Shown piece by piece: positions 33,227-41,366 of a DNA stretch of 64,000 nt (the stretch's first letter is position 1; each line of letters starts with the position of its first letter). The stretch is from contig NZ_MKXO01000003.1 in NCBI RefSeq assembly GCF_001766415.1, forward strand, positions 186,001 through 250,000. Direction: 5' to 3'. The position numbers were made by a program, and so were the translations under genes. Below the pieces are notes generated by a model. The model was not told the DNA's origin. It ran no database searches and saw only the letters and a program-made list of their open reading frames with translations. Source of the stretch: Exiguobacterium aurantiacum. Its GTDB lineage: Bacteria > Bacillota > Bacilli > Exiguobacteriales > Exiguobacteriaceae.

Positions 33227-34542
33227 GAGTAAACCTCCTTCTTAAATTGTGGTAAGTACGCTTCATGCGCGTCGAATAGCTCACGGAGGAGCGGATCGAT
33301 TTTCTTCTCATCTTGGATGAGCGGGTTCATCAGGCAGGCGAGGTAGGCATCGTTGTATGAGCCGGACATCGCTGCGCGGATGGCGAGCTGTTCAAACGTC
33401 TTCAAATTAGTGATGAGTCCTTTGATCGGGAGCGGTAACGCACCGATTGAAATCGGACGTGGACCAGCCTTCGTGATGACGGCGTTCACTTCGATGACGG
33501 CGTCGTCCGGTAAATCGCGAATCGTGCCGCGGTTCAGTGTGTTCACCGTCTGGATATCACCGCGGTCGTTGTAGATCGAGTCCATCAAATTGCAGGCGGC
33601 GTCGGAATAATAGGCGCCGCCGCGCTGTTCGAGCTCAACAGGTTTCACGTCGAGATCGACGTCTTTGTATTTCTCGAACAGTTGCGCCTCGACTTGCTGG
33701 ACGACCTCGGCGCGCGTGCCGTTCTGTTCATACGCCGCTAAATCTTTCGCGAGTACGTCCGCCGTTTGGAAATAGTATTGATGGTACGGGTTCGGCAACA
33801 TGCGGAGCGATTTCAAGAACGATTCGCTCCAACCGAGCCCGACGATGTTCGCCGGCGAGTAGTCGGTGCCGGCGTTCAGTGACGCGAGCACGTCGTCCGT
33901 GCGATCGACGCCGTCGACCCAGACGTGGCGGCCGAACACGAAATGGTTGAGTCCGATGAATTCGATGGCGACACGTTCGACCGGGGTGTCTAAAATCTCA
34001 GCGACCGAGTTGCGCATGTTGAACGGGATGTTACAGACGCCGATGACTTTTTTGTGGGCCGAGTGTTGCAAGACGGCCTCGGTGACGATACCGGCCGGGT
34101 TCGTGAAGTTGACGAGCCACGCGTCCGGGCAAATCTCCGCCACCTCATTAGCGAGCTCGATCAAAACCGGGATTGTCCGGAACGCTTTGAACAAGCCGCC
34201 AGCACCGTTCGTCTCTTGACCGATGAAGCCGTGCTTGAGCGGGATGCGTTCATCCAAGGCGCGGGCTTTCAGGCCACCGACGCGGATCTGCGTCGAGACG
34301 AAGTCGGCGCCAACAAGTGCTGCTTTCCGGTCGAGCGTCCAACTGAGTCTGATGTCAGCGCCTGCCTTTTGAATCATCCGTTCGGCGAGACGGCCGACGA
34401 TGTCTAATTTGTCTCTCCCTTCCTCGATGTCGACAAGAACGATCTCCCGAACCGGAAACGTCGCTTGTCGCTGGATCAAACCTTCAATGATTTCGGGGGT
34501 ATAACTCGAACCTCCACCGATGATGACGACCTTGACTGCCAT
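33223..34542 (-). CDS. 6-phospho-beta-glucosidase, GH4 family
   Basis: A 439-residue NAD+ and metal-dependent glycosidase, LicH/CelF/ChbF type. N-terminal Rossmann motif VVIIGGGSSYTPEII, NFTNPAGIVTEAV, metal ligand Cys in GVCNIPFNM and His in GLNHF. It cleaves the phosphorylated disaccharide delivered by the PTS. The start MAVKVVII follows AGGAGG; an upstream frame without a site is ignored. First gene of the operon, under a promoter overlapped by an operator and a cre site. Confidence 0.93.
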   Translation of the reverse strand: MAVKVVIIGGGSSYTPEIIEGLIQRQATFPVREIVLVDIEEGRDKLDIVGRLAERMIQKAGADIRLSWTLDRKAALVGADFVSTQIRVGGLKARALDERIPLKHGFIGQETNGAGGLFKAFRTIPVLIELANEVAEICPDAWLVNFTNPAGIVTEAVLQHSAHKKVIGVCNIPFNMRNSVAEILDTPVERVAIEFIGLNHFVFGRHVWVDGVDRTDDVLASLNAGTDYSPANIVGLGWSESFLKSLRMLPNPYHQYYFQTADVLAKDLAAYEQNGTRAEVVQQVEAQLFEKYKDVDLDVKPVELEQRGGAYYSDAACNLMDSIYNDRGDIQTVNTLNRGTIRDLPDDAVIEVNAVITKAGPRPISIGALPLPIKGLITNLKTFEQLAIRAAMSGSYNDAYLACLMNPLIQDEKKIDPLLRELFDAHEAYLPQFKKEVYS

Positions 34543-34559
34543 AGTGCCAACTCCTCCTT

Positions 34560-34574
34560 GTGAAAGCGATTTCT
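34560..34574 (-). promoter_or_regulatory. cre site (CcpA binding)
   Basis: GTGAAAGCGATTTCT matches the consensus WTGNAANCGNWNNCW in all but the first base. It lies between promoter and GH4 start, so CcpA would block the operon when glucose is present. Confidence 0.75.
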
Positions 34575-34587
34575 TTTTGTTGTAACA

Positions 34588-34616
34588 AATATAACAAATA
34601 ATACAACTTGTCGCAA
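34588..34616 (-). promoter_or_regulatory. Operon promoter with operator in its spacer
   Basis: Read on the minus strand: TTGCGA (34611-34616), 17-base spacer, TATATT (34588-34593). The spacer plus one flanking base is the 18-base repeat ACAAATAATACAACTTGT (34594-34611), matched 17 of 18 by a second copy at 34627. Confidence 0.65.
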
Positions 34617-34626
34617 TATAAAAAGT

Positions 34627-34644
34627 ACAAATAATACAAATTGT
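34627..34644 (+). promoter_or_regulatory. Second copy of the GntR operator repeat
   Basis: ACAAATAATACAAATTGT, 33 bases from the first copy. Further TTGTATT and TTTGTATG elements follow towards the regulator gene, suggesting autoregulation. Confidence 0.55.
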
Positions 34645-34716
34645 TTTTTGTATTTGCATTTGTATGTTTGCTGTATCAGAATAAAGGAAAGAAGGATGAC
34701 ACAAAGGGGTGACAGA

Positions 34717-35433
34717 ATGTCGCAGTCGACGCTTCAAACAGCCATCAAAGAAGAGTTATTGTCCCGTATCAAGAGCGGACATTATACAGAAGGCGAGAAA
34801 TTCCCGACCGAGTACGCGTTATGCGAAGAGTTCGACGTCAGCCGGACGACGGTCCGCGGCGCGCTCAACCAGTTGACGACGGAAGGCTATCTCGTCCGCC
34901 AGCAAGGGCGCGGCACGTTCGTCGCCGGGAAGAAAGTACGGCAGACGTTATCGCATACGCCGAACAATTACGCGGCTCAGCTCGCCGTTCAAGGCAAGCG
35001 CGGCCAAGTGTCGCTCATCGACTTGTCGGTCGTCTCGGCGAATGCGCAACTTGCCGACGTGTTCACCGTCGACGAGCAGGCACCGATCCAAAAGATCGAG
35101 CGCATCCGTCACGCCGACGGAGAGCCGACGCAGTACGAGGTATCGTTCATCCCGTGGCAGATCGCGCCGGGTATCACGAAAGAGCAAGCCGAGCACTCGC
35201 TGTTCCAGACGCTAGCGGAAGTCCACGACGTCCACGTCGCCAAGACGACCGAGGCGCTCGAGATCGCGCTCGCCGACGAACGGATAAGCGATCTTCTCGA
35301 CTGTCCGCTCGGGACGCCGTGCTTTTATATCGAGACGGTGACCGAGGACGCGTCAGGAAAAACGATCGAGTACTCACGTTCATATTTCCGAGGGGACAAG
35401 ACAAGTTTTGTCATCGAACGGAGCTACGCTTGA
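34717..35433 (+). CDS. GntR/HutC-family repressor of the beta-glucoside operon
   Basis: A 238-residue regulator: N-terminal winged helix with FPTEYALCEEFDVSRTTVRG and LVRQQGRGTFVA, then a UTRA ligand-binding domain (about 95-235). HutC-type regulators of sugar operons bind the phosphorylated sugar and leave DNA. ATG at 34717 follows AAAGGGGTGACAGA; an ATG seven codons upstream is possible but has a badly placed site. It is divergent from the operon and lies next to the repeat operators. Confidence 0.88.
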   Translation: MSQSTLQTAIKEELLSRIKSGHYTEGEKFPTEYALCEEFDVSRTTVRGALNQLTTEGYLVRQQGRGTFVAGKKVRQTLSHTPNNYAAQLAVQGKRGQVSLIDLSVVSANAQLADVFTVDEQAPIQKIERIRHADGEPTQYEVSFIPWQIAPGITKEQAEHSLFQTLAEVHDVHVAKTTEALEIALADERISDLLDCPLGTPCFYIETVTEDASGKTIEYSRSYFRGDKTSFVIERSYA

Positions 35434-35463
35434 AAACACGCCGAAACCTGGCGTGTTTTTTTG
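35433..35463 (+). terminator. Terminator of the GntR gene
   Basis: AAAACACGCC/GGCGTGTTTT stem, loop GAAACCT, then eight T. Confidence 0.9.
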
Positions 35464-35577
35464 TAGTCATATTAAACAAAAATGAACGGGTTAAGGATTT
35501 GTCAGCCTTGGAGATATCGCATTCATTGAAACCAAGGGTCATGTTGCGTACAGTTAACAGTAGGAAGGCGGGATGTC

Positions 35578-35799
35578 ATGTTATTCAAGAAAAAAACAGA
35601 CGAGGAAGTGACAGGGGCGACGCGTTTCCAAGTCAAATTGACGGAACAGTTGCCGGAACTTGGCCAAGTTATGATACTCGTCGACACAGCGACCGGTGTC
35701 AACTACATCCAGACATGGGTCGGGACGGGTGGCGGCATCACGCCGTTACTTGATTCAAACGGTGACGTCGTGGTCGACGACGTGTCTAACTTTCAGTAA
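35578..35799 (+). CDS. DUF6440 family small protein
   Basis: A 73-residue protein. MILVDTATGVNYIQTWVG followed by GGGITPLLDSNGDVV is the DUF6440 pattern. Function unknown. GGAAGGCGGG precedes the ATG. It is 33 bases upstream of the fetA-like gene and may share its transcript. Confidence 0.7.
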   Translation: MLFKKKTDEEVTGATRFQVKLTEQLPELGQVMILVDTATGVNYIQTWVGTGGGITPLLDSNGDVVVDDVSNFQ

Positions 35800-35832
35800 A
35801 TAGGGATCGGATCGAGAAAGGATTGAAGACAC

Positions 35833-36537
35833 ATGCACATTATCGAATTCATTGGGGTCAGTCATAACGACATCCTACATAACATCACCGGCTACTTCCG
35901 CGAAGGCCGGATCACGACGTTCGTCGGACCGAGCGGCGCCGGCAAGACGACGTGCCTGAAGCATATTAACGGGCTACTATCGCCGGACGCGGGCGACATT
36001 TATTTCAAAGGCGAGAACATCCGCGATATCGATGTCATCGCGCTCCGGAAACAGATCGGCATGGCGTTCCAAAGCGCCCCGATGATCGACGGGACGGTGT
36101 ACGACAACTTGAATTTACCGAAAGCGATTTTCGGGGAGACGCTCGACCGGGCTAAAGCGACAGAGCTGCTCGGAAAAGTCGACTTGGATGGCATCTCGCT
36201 CGACCAACCGATCAAGACGTTGTCGGGCGGGGAGCGGAGCCGGGTCGCCATCGCCCGGACGCTCGTCAATAAACCGGACGTCTTGCTGTTAGATGAGATC
36301 ACGTCGAGCCTCGACTACCGGACGGTGAAAGAGATCGAGCATTTGATCGTGCGACTTCAAAAAGATTTCGGGGTCACCGTCATTTGGATCACCCACGACC
36401 TCGATCAAGCGAGACGGGTCAGTGACGACATGTGGTTTTTACGGAACGGGGAATTGATTGAGTTCGGAGACGCGTCGTTCATCGACGAGTCGGACAATCC
36501 GATGATCGGACGTTTCGTCAGGGGGGAAGAGCTATGA
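35833..36537 (+). CDS. fetA: FetA/YbbL-type ABC ATPase
   Basis: A 234-residue ATPase: Walker A GPSGAGKTT (about 34-42), Q loop MAFQSAPMIDGTVYDN, signature LSGGERSRVAIART, Walker B VLLLDEITSSLD, switch His in ITHDLDQA. The pairing with a UPF0014 permease identifies the FetAB iron exporter, which in Escherichia coli lowers cellular iron under oxidative stress. It overlaps fetB by four bases. Confidence 0.85.
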   Translation: MHIIEFIGVSHNDILHNITGYFREGRITTFVGPSGAGKTTCLKHINGLLSPDAGDIYFKGENIRDIDVIALRKQIGMAFQSAPMIDGTVYDNLNLPKAIFGETLDRAKATELLGKVDLDGISLDQPIKTLSGGERSRVAIARTLVNKPDVLLLDEITSSLDYRTVKEIEHLIVRLQKDFGVTVIWITHDLDQARRVSDDMWFLRNGELIEFGDASFIDESDNPMIGRFVRGEEL

Positions 36538-37307
36538 CGTTCATCGAACTGATGACTTCCTTGATTTTCGTGGCGATTCCGCTCGGGTTGGCGTTATTTT
36601 TGAAGCTCGGTCTCGAGCGTGACATCGTCATCGCGACGGTACGCTCGATCATTCAACTGTTGTTGATCGGCTACATTTTAACGTTCGTCTTCGAGAGCGA
36701 TAACCCGGTGTTCATGCTGCTCATGATCCTCCTCATGATTGGCGCGGCGACGCAAAACATCATCAAAAAAGGGGACGGCATCCCTGGCATCACCTGGATG
36801 ATCGTCCTCACGCTCGTCACGGTTGAATCGCTGACGATGGGGCTCATGCTCGGGCTCGGCATCATCCCGTTCGAGCCGGAGAAAATCATTCCGATCAGCG
36901 GTATGGTCATTGGCAACTGTATGGTGTTGTCACTCCTGTTTTTGAACAAGTTCAAAGACGAGGTCGAACGAAGCGACGAGGTCATCGAGCTCATCCTGTC
37001 GATGGGCGGGGCACCGAAAATCGCAATCGAGCGGAGCTTGAAGAACGCCATCCGGACGAGTATGATCCCGACCGTCGAGGCGCAAAAGACGATGGGGCTC
37101 GTCCAGCTTCCGGGCATGATGAGCGGCCTTATCATCGGCGGCGCCGACCCGATGGAGGCGGTGTTGTACCAACTGCTCATCTTGTTCCTCATTTTGACGA
37201 CGGCGACGATTTCGGCCGTCATGGTCGGCTATATGGCGTATCCGCGTCTGTTCAACCAAAAACTACAGTTTATCGGATTGACGTATCGGAAGGGGAAAAC
37301 GACATGA
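36534..37307 (+). CDS. fetB: FetB/YbbM-type iron export permease (UPF0014)
   Basis: A 257-residue protein with about seven membrane segments. IVIATVRSIIQLLLIGYIL and SMIPTVEAQKTMGLVQLPGM, then MMSGLIIGGADPMEAVLYQ are family hallmarks. It forms the membrane part of the exporter with the ATPase upstream, and overlaps the VOC gene by four bases. Confidence 0.88.
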   Translation: MTFIELMTSLIFVAIPLGLALFLKLGLERDIVIATVRSIIQLLLIGYILTFVFESDNPVFMLLMILLMIGAATQNIIKKGDGIPGITWMIVLTLVTVESLTMGLMLGLGIIPFEPEKIIPISGMVIGNCMVLSLLFLNKFKDEVERSDEVIELILSMGGAPKIAIERSLKNAIRTSMIPTVEAQKTMGLVQLPGMMSGLIIGGADPMEAVLYQLLILFLILTTATISAVMVGYMAYPRLFNQKLQFIGLTYRKGKTT

Positions 37308-37666
37308 TCATAGGCATCCATCACGTGCAAATCACGATCCCAAAAGGTGAAGAAACGACAGCACGCGCGTTTTATTGCGACGTGCTCGGCTTGAATGAAA
37401 TCGACAAACCGGAGTCGCTTCAAGGACGAGGCGGGTTTTGGCTTCAAGTCGGCGACCGAAGCGTCCATGTCGGTACCGAGGACGGGGTCGATCGGCTGAA
37501 AACGAAAGCACATGTCGCCTATACGGTGACCGATTTAGAGGAGTGGGGACGGAAACTCGAAGCAGAAGGAATCGAGCGGATTGAAGGGATTCCAATCCCT
37601 GGCTTTGACCGGTTCGAGTTCCGCGACCCGTTCGGCAATCGGGTCGAGATGATTCAGGCGATATGA
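37304..37666 (+). CDS. VOC/glyoxalase family protein
   Basis: A 120-residue protein with two beta-alpha-beta-beta-beta modules: IGIHHVQITIPKGEETTARA, FYCDVLGLNEIDKP and the closing FEFRDPFGNRVEMIQ. Likely metal ligands are His in HHVQ, His in SVHVG and Glu in RVEMI. Many small-molecule lyases, dioxygenases and resistance proteins share the fold, so activity is open. It is coupled to fetB by ATGA, which suggests a link to metal or oxidative stress. Confidence 0.8.
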   Translation: MIIGIHHVQITIPKGEETTARAFYCDVLGLNEIDKPESLQGRGGFWLQVGDRSVHVGTEDGVDRLKTKAHVAYTVTDLEEWGRKLEAEGIERIEGIPIPGFDRFEFRDPFGNRVEMIQAI

Positions 37667-37668
37667 GA

Positions 37669-37697
37669 AAAAGGAGCGCCCAAGTGGGTGCTCCTTT
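37669..37697. terminator. Bidirectional terminator
   Basis: AAAAGGAGCGCCC pairs with GGGTGCTCCTTTT (one G-T), loop AAGT. Confidence 0.85.
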
Positions 37698-37704
37698 TGT
37701 CGGT

Positions 37705-38220
37705 TCACGAGATGCCGAACAGTTCCGTGACGGCTTTCCAGCTTGATGGGTAGGCGTTGCTGCCGGAATGCTGATGGATCAGTTTCCCGAGACGTTTCAC
37801 AACGAGGCTCCACTGCGTCCCATCGGTGGTGTAATATCCTTTTTCTTCAAACACTTCAGGCCAACGATGTGAGGAGAGGGCGACGAATCGTTCGTGGACG
37901 CGTATCGCATCCTCCTTCTCGTACCAACCTGAGCTTGGGATTGCTACGCTCAAGTCGTAATCTTCGCGCCAAATCACTTCTCGTTTGACCGACCCGTCTT
38001 CAAAGAACGTCAACGTGGACTCGTTGTGGACACCGAAGCCACCGACGGAGAACGTGACGGTGATGGTCGGTTTCTTTTTACGGATGGCATCGAGCGGGAT
38101 CGTCGGCTCGAACATCAATTTCTTTCGGCGTGACTCCATAAGCGCTAACTTCTCTTCTAGCGTGGCTCTCGGTCGTCGCATGACCGGTTCAAGGTGGTTG
38201 CGTGTGCTATATGTATTCAA
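37705..38220 (-). CDS. Hypothetical protein
   Basis: A 171-residue soluble protein I do not recognise. It has a basic N-terminal segment (RRPRATLEEKLALMESRRKK) and a beta-rich middle part (TITVTFSVGGFGVHNESTLT, then VKREVIWREDYDLSVAIPS), ending with several aromatic residues. The start is TTG at 38220 with AGAGAGGG upstream; an ATG at 38181 lacks a site. It could be an immunity-like or enzyme-inhibitor-like protein, but nothing in the sequence proves that. Confidence 0.55.
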   Translation of the reverse strand: MNTYSTRNHLEPVMRRPRATLEEKLALMESRRKKLMFEPTIPLDAIRKKKPTITVTFSVGGFGVHNESTLTFFEDGSVKREVIWREDYDLSVAIPSSGWYEKEDAIRVHERFVALSSHRWPEVFEEKGYYTTDGTQWSLVVKRLGKLIHQHSGSNAYPSSWKAVTELFGIS

Positions 38221-38319
38221 TTTTGTCGACCCTCTCTTTTGGTGTCATTCATACGTGAATTATAGGACATCCGGACAAGGCGGGTGAGCAAAATAAATGG
38301 TAGGGTGAATAGAAAAAAG

Positions 38320-38344
38320 AGGGCACTTAAATCGGCGCGCCCTA
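38320..38344 (-). terminator. Terminator of the DUF4440-like gene
   Basis: On the minus strand AGGGCGC pairs with GTGCCCT, followed by CTTTTTT. Confidence 0.65.
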
Positions 38345-38351
38345 TCTATCG

Positions 38352-38693
38352 TTATTGTGCAGGTGTCCCTTGATGGAATCGCATTTTCCATACGCCGTCA
38401 ATCCTGACCCAAATCGAGCTGCGGAGAGCGGTCTTCTCAGTCGCGTGATTCTCGGTTCGATACGTAGCGAGCACGACATCGTCGCGGATGACTTCGAGGT
38501 TGAAGTCGGACAGTGTGATGTCAATCTCTCCAAGGTCCATCGTATTCGTGTCGTCTTCTTTGTATAAGACGCGACCGGAGCTCCCGATTTCAAAAAAATC
38601 TTCGGTCAACAGTTCACGCAATCGCTCAGGCGACGTCCGAACTTCCGTCGTCAATAAAAGGCGTTCTTTCTCTTCGATCAATGGTGCGAGCAT
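38352..38693 (-). CDS. NTF2-like (DUF4440) protein
   Basis: A 113-residue cone-shaped NTF2-like protein: an N-terminal helix, SPERLRELLTEDFFEIGSSG and a closing sheet with SSIWVRIDGVWKMRFHQGTP. Such folds serve as small enzymes or binding domains; function is unknown. ATG at 38693 follows AAGGAG with eight-base spacing; a GTG nine bases earlier is too close to the site. Confidence 0.7.
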   Translation of the reverse strand: MLAPLIEEKERLLLTTEVRTSPERLRELLTEDFFEIGSSGRVLYKEDDTNTMDLGEIDITLSDFNLEVIRDDVVLATYRTENHATEKTALRSSIWVRIDGVWKMRFHQGTPAQ

Positions 38694-38717
38694 TCGCGTC
38701 ACTCCTTTCTAAAAACG

Positions 38718-39053
38718 TTAGCCGTGTACCGTATTCGTTTTCCCGAAATTCATGACGATGACACCGAGCACGATGACGATGAGCCCGATGCTATTCAGTG
38801 TCGAGAGCACTTCACCGTAGACGAATACCCCAATCAATCCGGTCGCGACCGTGCCAATACCGGCCCAGACGCTATAGGCAATGCTGAGCGGGATTGTCTT
38901 CAAAACGAAGCCCATGAGCGTGAACGAGACGGCGAAACTCGCAAGCAGGATTACGCTCGGCAATAAATTTGTGAAGCCGTCTGACAGCTTCAGCATCGAT
39001 GTTCCGAGCACCTCGAACGAAATCGAAACCAGTAATAGCATATACCCTTTCAC
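38718..39053 (-). CDS. SMR family efflux subunit (second of a pair)
   Basis: A 111-residue four-segment small multidrug resistance protein. The conserved Glu of segment 1 is in VSISFEVLGTSMLKLSDG; segment 3 has PLSIAYSVWAGIGTVATG. GTG at 39053 follows GGAGGG. With the gene at 39067 it forms a heterodimeric SMR pair like EbrAB or YkkCD, which export cationic compounds in exchange for protons. Confidence 0.9.
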   Translation of the reverse strand: MKGYMLLLVSISFEVLGTSMLKLSDGFTNLLPSVILLASFAVSFTLMGFVLKTIPLSIAYSVWAGIGTVATGLIGVFVYGEVLSTLNSIGLIVIVLGVIVMNFGKTNTVHG

Positions 39054-39066
39054 ACGTGTCCCTCCT

Positions 39067-39375
39067 TCATATTTTCATCAAGACGAGCCCGACGATGACG
39101 AGTCCGATGCCGATGACGGTCTGTTTTCGAACTTGTTCCTTGAACACGAGAAAGCCAATCAATGCCGTCGCGGCCGTGCCGACCCCGCTCCAAAACGCGT
39201 AGGCGAAACTGAGCGGGATGGACAAGAGCGCGAGCGACAACAGATAAAACGCGGTCACGTATCCGAGCGCGACACCGAGGATTGGCAGTCGGTTCGTCGA
39301 CGTTGCGTTCAGTTTTAACATACTTGATCCGAACACTTCCGCGATAATCGCAGCAACTAGATAAGCAAAACCCAT
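39067..39375 (-). CDS. SMR family efflux subunit (first of a pair)
   Basis: A 102-residue four-segment SMR protein; Glu in VAAIIAEVFGSSMLKLNA and PLSFAYAFWSGVGTAATALI are conserved. It lacks the longer C-terminus of its partner. TTGGAGGT precedes the ATG. Transcribed first in the two-gene operon. I looked for a guanidine riboswitch upstream and saw none. Confidence 0.9.
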   Translation of the reverse strand: MGFAYLVAAIIAEVFGSSMLKLNATSTNRLPILGVALGYVTAFYLLSLALLSIPLSFAYAFWSGVGTAATALIGFLVFKEQVRKQTVIGIGLVIVGLVLMKI

Positions 39376-39432
39376 ATAACCGTGACCTCCAACAATATCA
39401 GTAGTGTATTCAATGTCATCACTTCATGTACG

Positions 39433-39469
39433 TTGCTGTGAATGTAGCAAAATCTATAAGGGTTGTCGA
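39433..39469. promoter_or_regulatory. Overlapping divergent promoters
   Basis: Plus strand: TTGCTG (39433-39438), 16-base spacer, TATAAG (39455-39460), for the membrane gene at 39512. Minus strand: TCGACA (39464-39469), 17-base spacer, TACATT (39441-39446), for the SMR operon. The two cannot easily be occupied at once. Confidence 0.5.
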
Positions 39470-39511
39470 TAGAATAAGCGAATGGGATAATTAGGAAAAG
39501 GAGATGGTTGG

Positions 39512-39802
39512 ATGAATCGACGCCAATACGCACCGCTCTATATGACGCTCGCACTCTTTTTGTTGACGTTCTTAACACTGTTTACGTTGAACGGCCGCGT
39601 CTTTCCGGATTTAGACTTGCTGACAGCCATCTGGGTGTATCTCGCCTTGGATATCGCGTTGCTTGCCACACTCATCTGGGGACTTTTCTCGAAGGAGAAG
39701 ATGGTTAGATTATTCAGCCTCTTCGCGAACATCGGATTGATTGTACCGTTATCGATTTGGATTTTCCTGTTGTTATTCGCGAACGGAATTTCGGAAGCAT
39801 GA
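39512..39802 (+). CDS. Small three-segment membrane protein
   Basis: A 96-residue membrane protein with three predicted segments (LYMTLALFLLTFLTLFTL, AIWVYLALDIALLATLIWGL and a C-terminal one). No family recognised. AAAAGGAGAT precedes the ATG. Its stop overlaps the start of the next gene (ATGA). Confidence 0.65.
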   Translation: MNRRQYAPLYMTLALFLLTFLTLFTLNGRVFPDLDLLTAIWVYLALDIALLATLIWGLFSKEKMVRLFSLFANIGLIVPLSIWIFLLLFANGISEA

Positions 39803-40089
39803 ATCATCAGAAACAAGACGTACCATTTCTGATGCGGCCTGTCCCGTTCTTCATCTTATTTGCGCTATGCGGGCCGCTCGCGTTAGCACTCGTCGTGATT
39901 TACTGGCGCGATCTGCCGGAGGATATCCGGGGTCCTCATCTGATTATTGCCATCATCTTTTCGCTGTTTTTCATCGTGAAACTGCTTCCGGACGGCCTCC
40001 TGCAAATCATTCTCTTCTCGTTCACGTACACGTTCGTATTATTTCTCACTTACAGCATTCTCGGGAGAAAGCGGGATAAGAAAAACTGA
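39799..40089 (+). CDS. Small membrane protein
   Basis: A 96-residue protein with three membrane segments (VPFFILFALCGPLALALVVI, LIIAIIFSLFFIVKLLP and IILFSFTYTFVLFLTYSI) and a charged tail GRKRDKKN. ATG at 39799 overlaps the preceding stop. The general layout, two coupled small membrane proteins, resembles the pair at 816-1801 without clear sequence similarity. Function unknown. Confidence 0.6.
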   Translation: MNHQKQDVPFLMRPVPFFILFALCGPLALALVVIYWRDLPEDIRGPHLIIAIIFSLFFIVKLLPDGLLQIILFSFTYTFVLFLTYSILGRKRDKKN

Positions 40090-40102
40090 ACGCTAACCCT
40101 CC

Positions 40103-40132
40103 AGAAAGTGGTCTCGTACCACTTTCTTTTTA
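40103..40132 (+). terminator. Terminator
   Basis: AGAAAGTGG/CCACTTTCT stem, seven-base loop, then TTTTTATTTT. Confidence 0.88.
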
Positions 40133-40232
40133 TTTTGCATTAATAGTAGGAAAAATATTTCCAATCTCTTTTTGAAATTTTGGCATTGCGCATCCTTTTT
40201 TTGTTTGCTATGCTTCTCAATGAAAACGACAA

Positions 40233-40247
40233 TGATAATCATTATCA
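40233..40247. promoter_or_regulatory. Fur box
   Basis: TGATAATCATTATCA is a perfect 7-1-7 Fur operator. It overlaps a likely promoter (TTGCTA at 40205, 17-base spacer, GACAAT at 40228), so iron-loaded Fur should repress the siderophore operon. Confidence 0.93.
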
Positions 40248-40352
40248 ATGATAAAGCATTCCTGTTGCCTACATAGACAAGATCAACAACAGGGATGCCG
40301 TTCGATTGAGAAGGTTGTCGGCGTGATCAATACATATAGGGAGATGGAAAAA

Positions 40353-41354
40353 GTGGGGAAATTAAAAGCATCAATCATGGCGACATCGCTCGTCTTGTTG
40401 CTCGCGGCATGCGGGAACGAGAATGAAGCAAAAGATACGGGTAACGCGGAAGCGGAAGCGAAACCGAAGACGGTGGAAATCACGGACGCACACGGCACGA
40501 TCGAAGTACCGGTCAACCCGGAGAAGGTCGTCGCGCTCGACAACCGGACGTTCGAGACGCTCTCGGATTGGGACATCGACTTGGTCGCGGCACCAATCGG
40601 ATTGATTCCAGCGGACTTGCCTTATAAAAATGATAAAGACATCGTTGACGTCGGGATGCACAATGAACCGAACTTAGAAGCAATCGCCGGTGTCGATCCG
40701 GATGTCGTCATCGTCGGTCAACGATTCGCCGACTACTACGACGACATTAAAAAATTAGTTCCGGAAGCAGCCGTCATCGATTTGAATATTGAGCTCCCAG
40801 AAGATGCGGGCACGCCAGGTGAAATCTTGGTAGAAGGCTTTGAGACGACGACGCGTTCACTCGGCCAAATCTTTGAAAAAGAAACGGAAGCAGATGAACT
40901 CATCAAAAGCTTCGAAGCATCGATCGACAGTGTAAAAGCTTCATACAACGGTGAAGACAAAGTGATGTCAGTCATCGTCTCAGGCGCCGATATCGGATTC
41001 TCGGCACCGAATACAGGTCGTGTCTTCGGACCGATGTATGACATCTTTGACTGGACACCTGCCCTCGAGGTAGAGAAAACGACAGGTGACCACCAAGGGG
41101 ATGAGGTATCGGTTGAAGCGATTGCTGAGAGTGACCCGGACTGGTTGTTCGTCCTCGACCGTGACGCGGCGATTTCGAGCATGGAAGACGCTGTACCTGC
41201 AGCAGACGTGATCGATAACGCACCGGCACTTCAAAAAACAAAAGCCGTGACAGATGCAAAAATCGTTTATGCACCGAACGACACGTACATCAACGAGTCG
41301 ATTCAAACATACTCTGAACTATTCAACGATATCGCAGCCGCGCTTTCGAAGTAA
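40353..41354 (+). CDS. Siderophore-binding lipoprotein (FatB/YclQ type)
   Basis: A 333-residue lipoprotein. GTG at 40353 is chosen because AGGGAG lies nine bases upstream; the ATG at 40344 is too close to it. Signal peptide with lipobox LAAC (VLLLAACGNENEA), then a class III periplasmic-binding-type domain: ITDAHGTIEVPVNPEKVVAL, FETLSDWDIDLVAAPIG, PDVVIVGQRFADYY. It captures a ferric siderophore, catecholate type such as petrobactin by similarity to FatB/YclQ, for the permeases downstream. First gene of a Fur-controlled five-gene operon. Confidence 0.9.
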   Translation: MGKLKASIMATSLVLLLAACGNENEAKDTGNAEAEAKPKTVEITDAHGTIEVPVNPEKVVALDNRTFETLSDWDIDLVAAPIGLIPADLPYKNDKDIVDVGMHNEPNLEAIAGVDPDVVIVGQRFADYYDDIKKLVPEAAVIDLNIELPEDAGTPGEILVEGFETTTRSLGQIFEKETEADELIKSFEASIDSVKASYNGEDKVMSVIVSGADIGFSAPNTGRVFGPMYDIFDWTPALEVEKTTGDHQGDEVSVEAIAESDPDWLFVLDRDAAISSMEDAVPAADVIDNAPALQKTKAVTDAKIVYAPNDTYINESIQTYSELFNDIAAALSK

Positions 41355-41366
41355 GGGAGTCATGTT

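Noticed and set aside
39376-39511. Guanidine (ykkC-type) riboswitch upstream of the SMR pair
   Set aside because: Looked for because SMR pairs are often preceded by one; the conserved motifs are absent and the region is filled by overlapping promoters.
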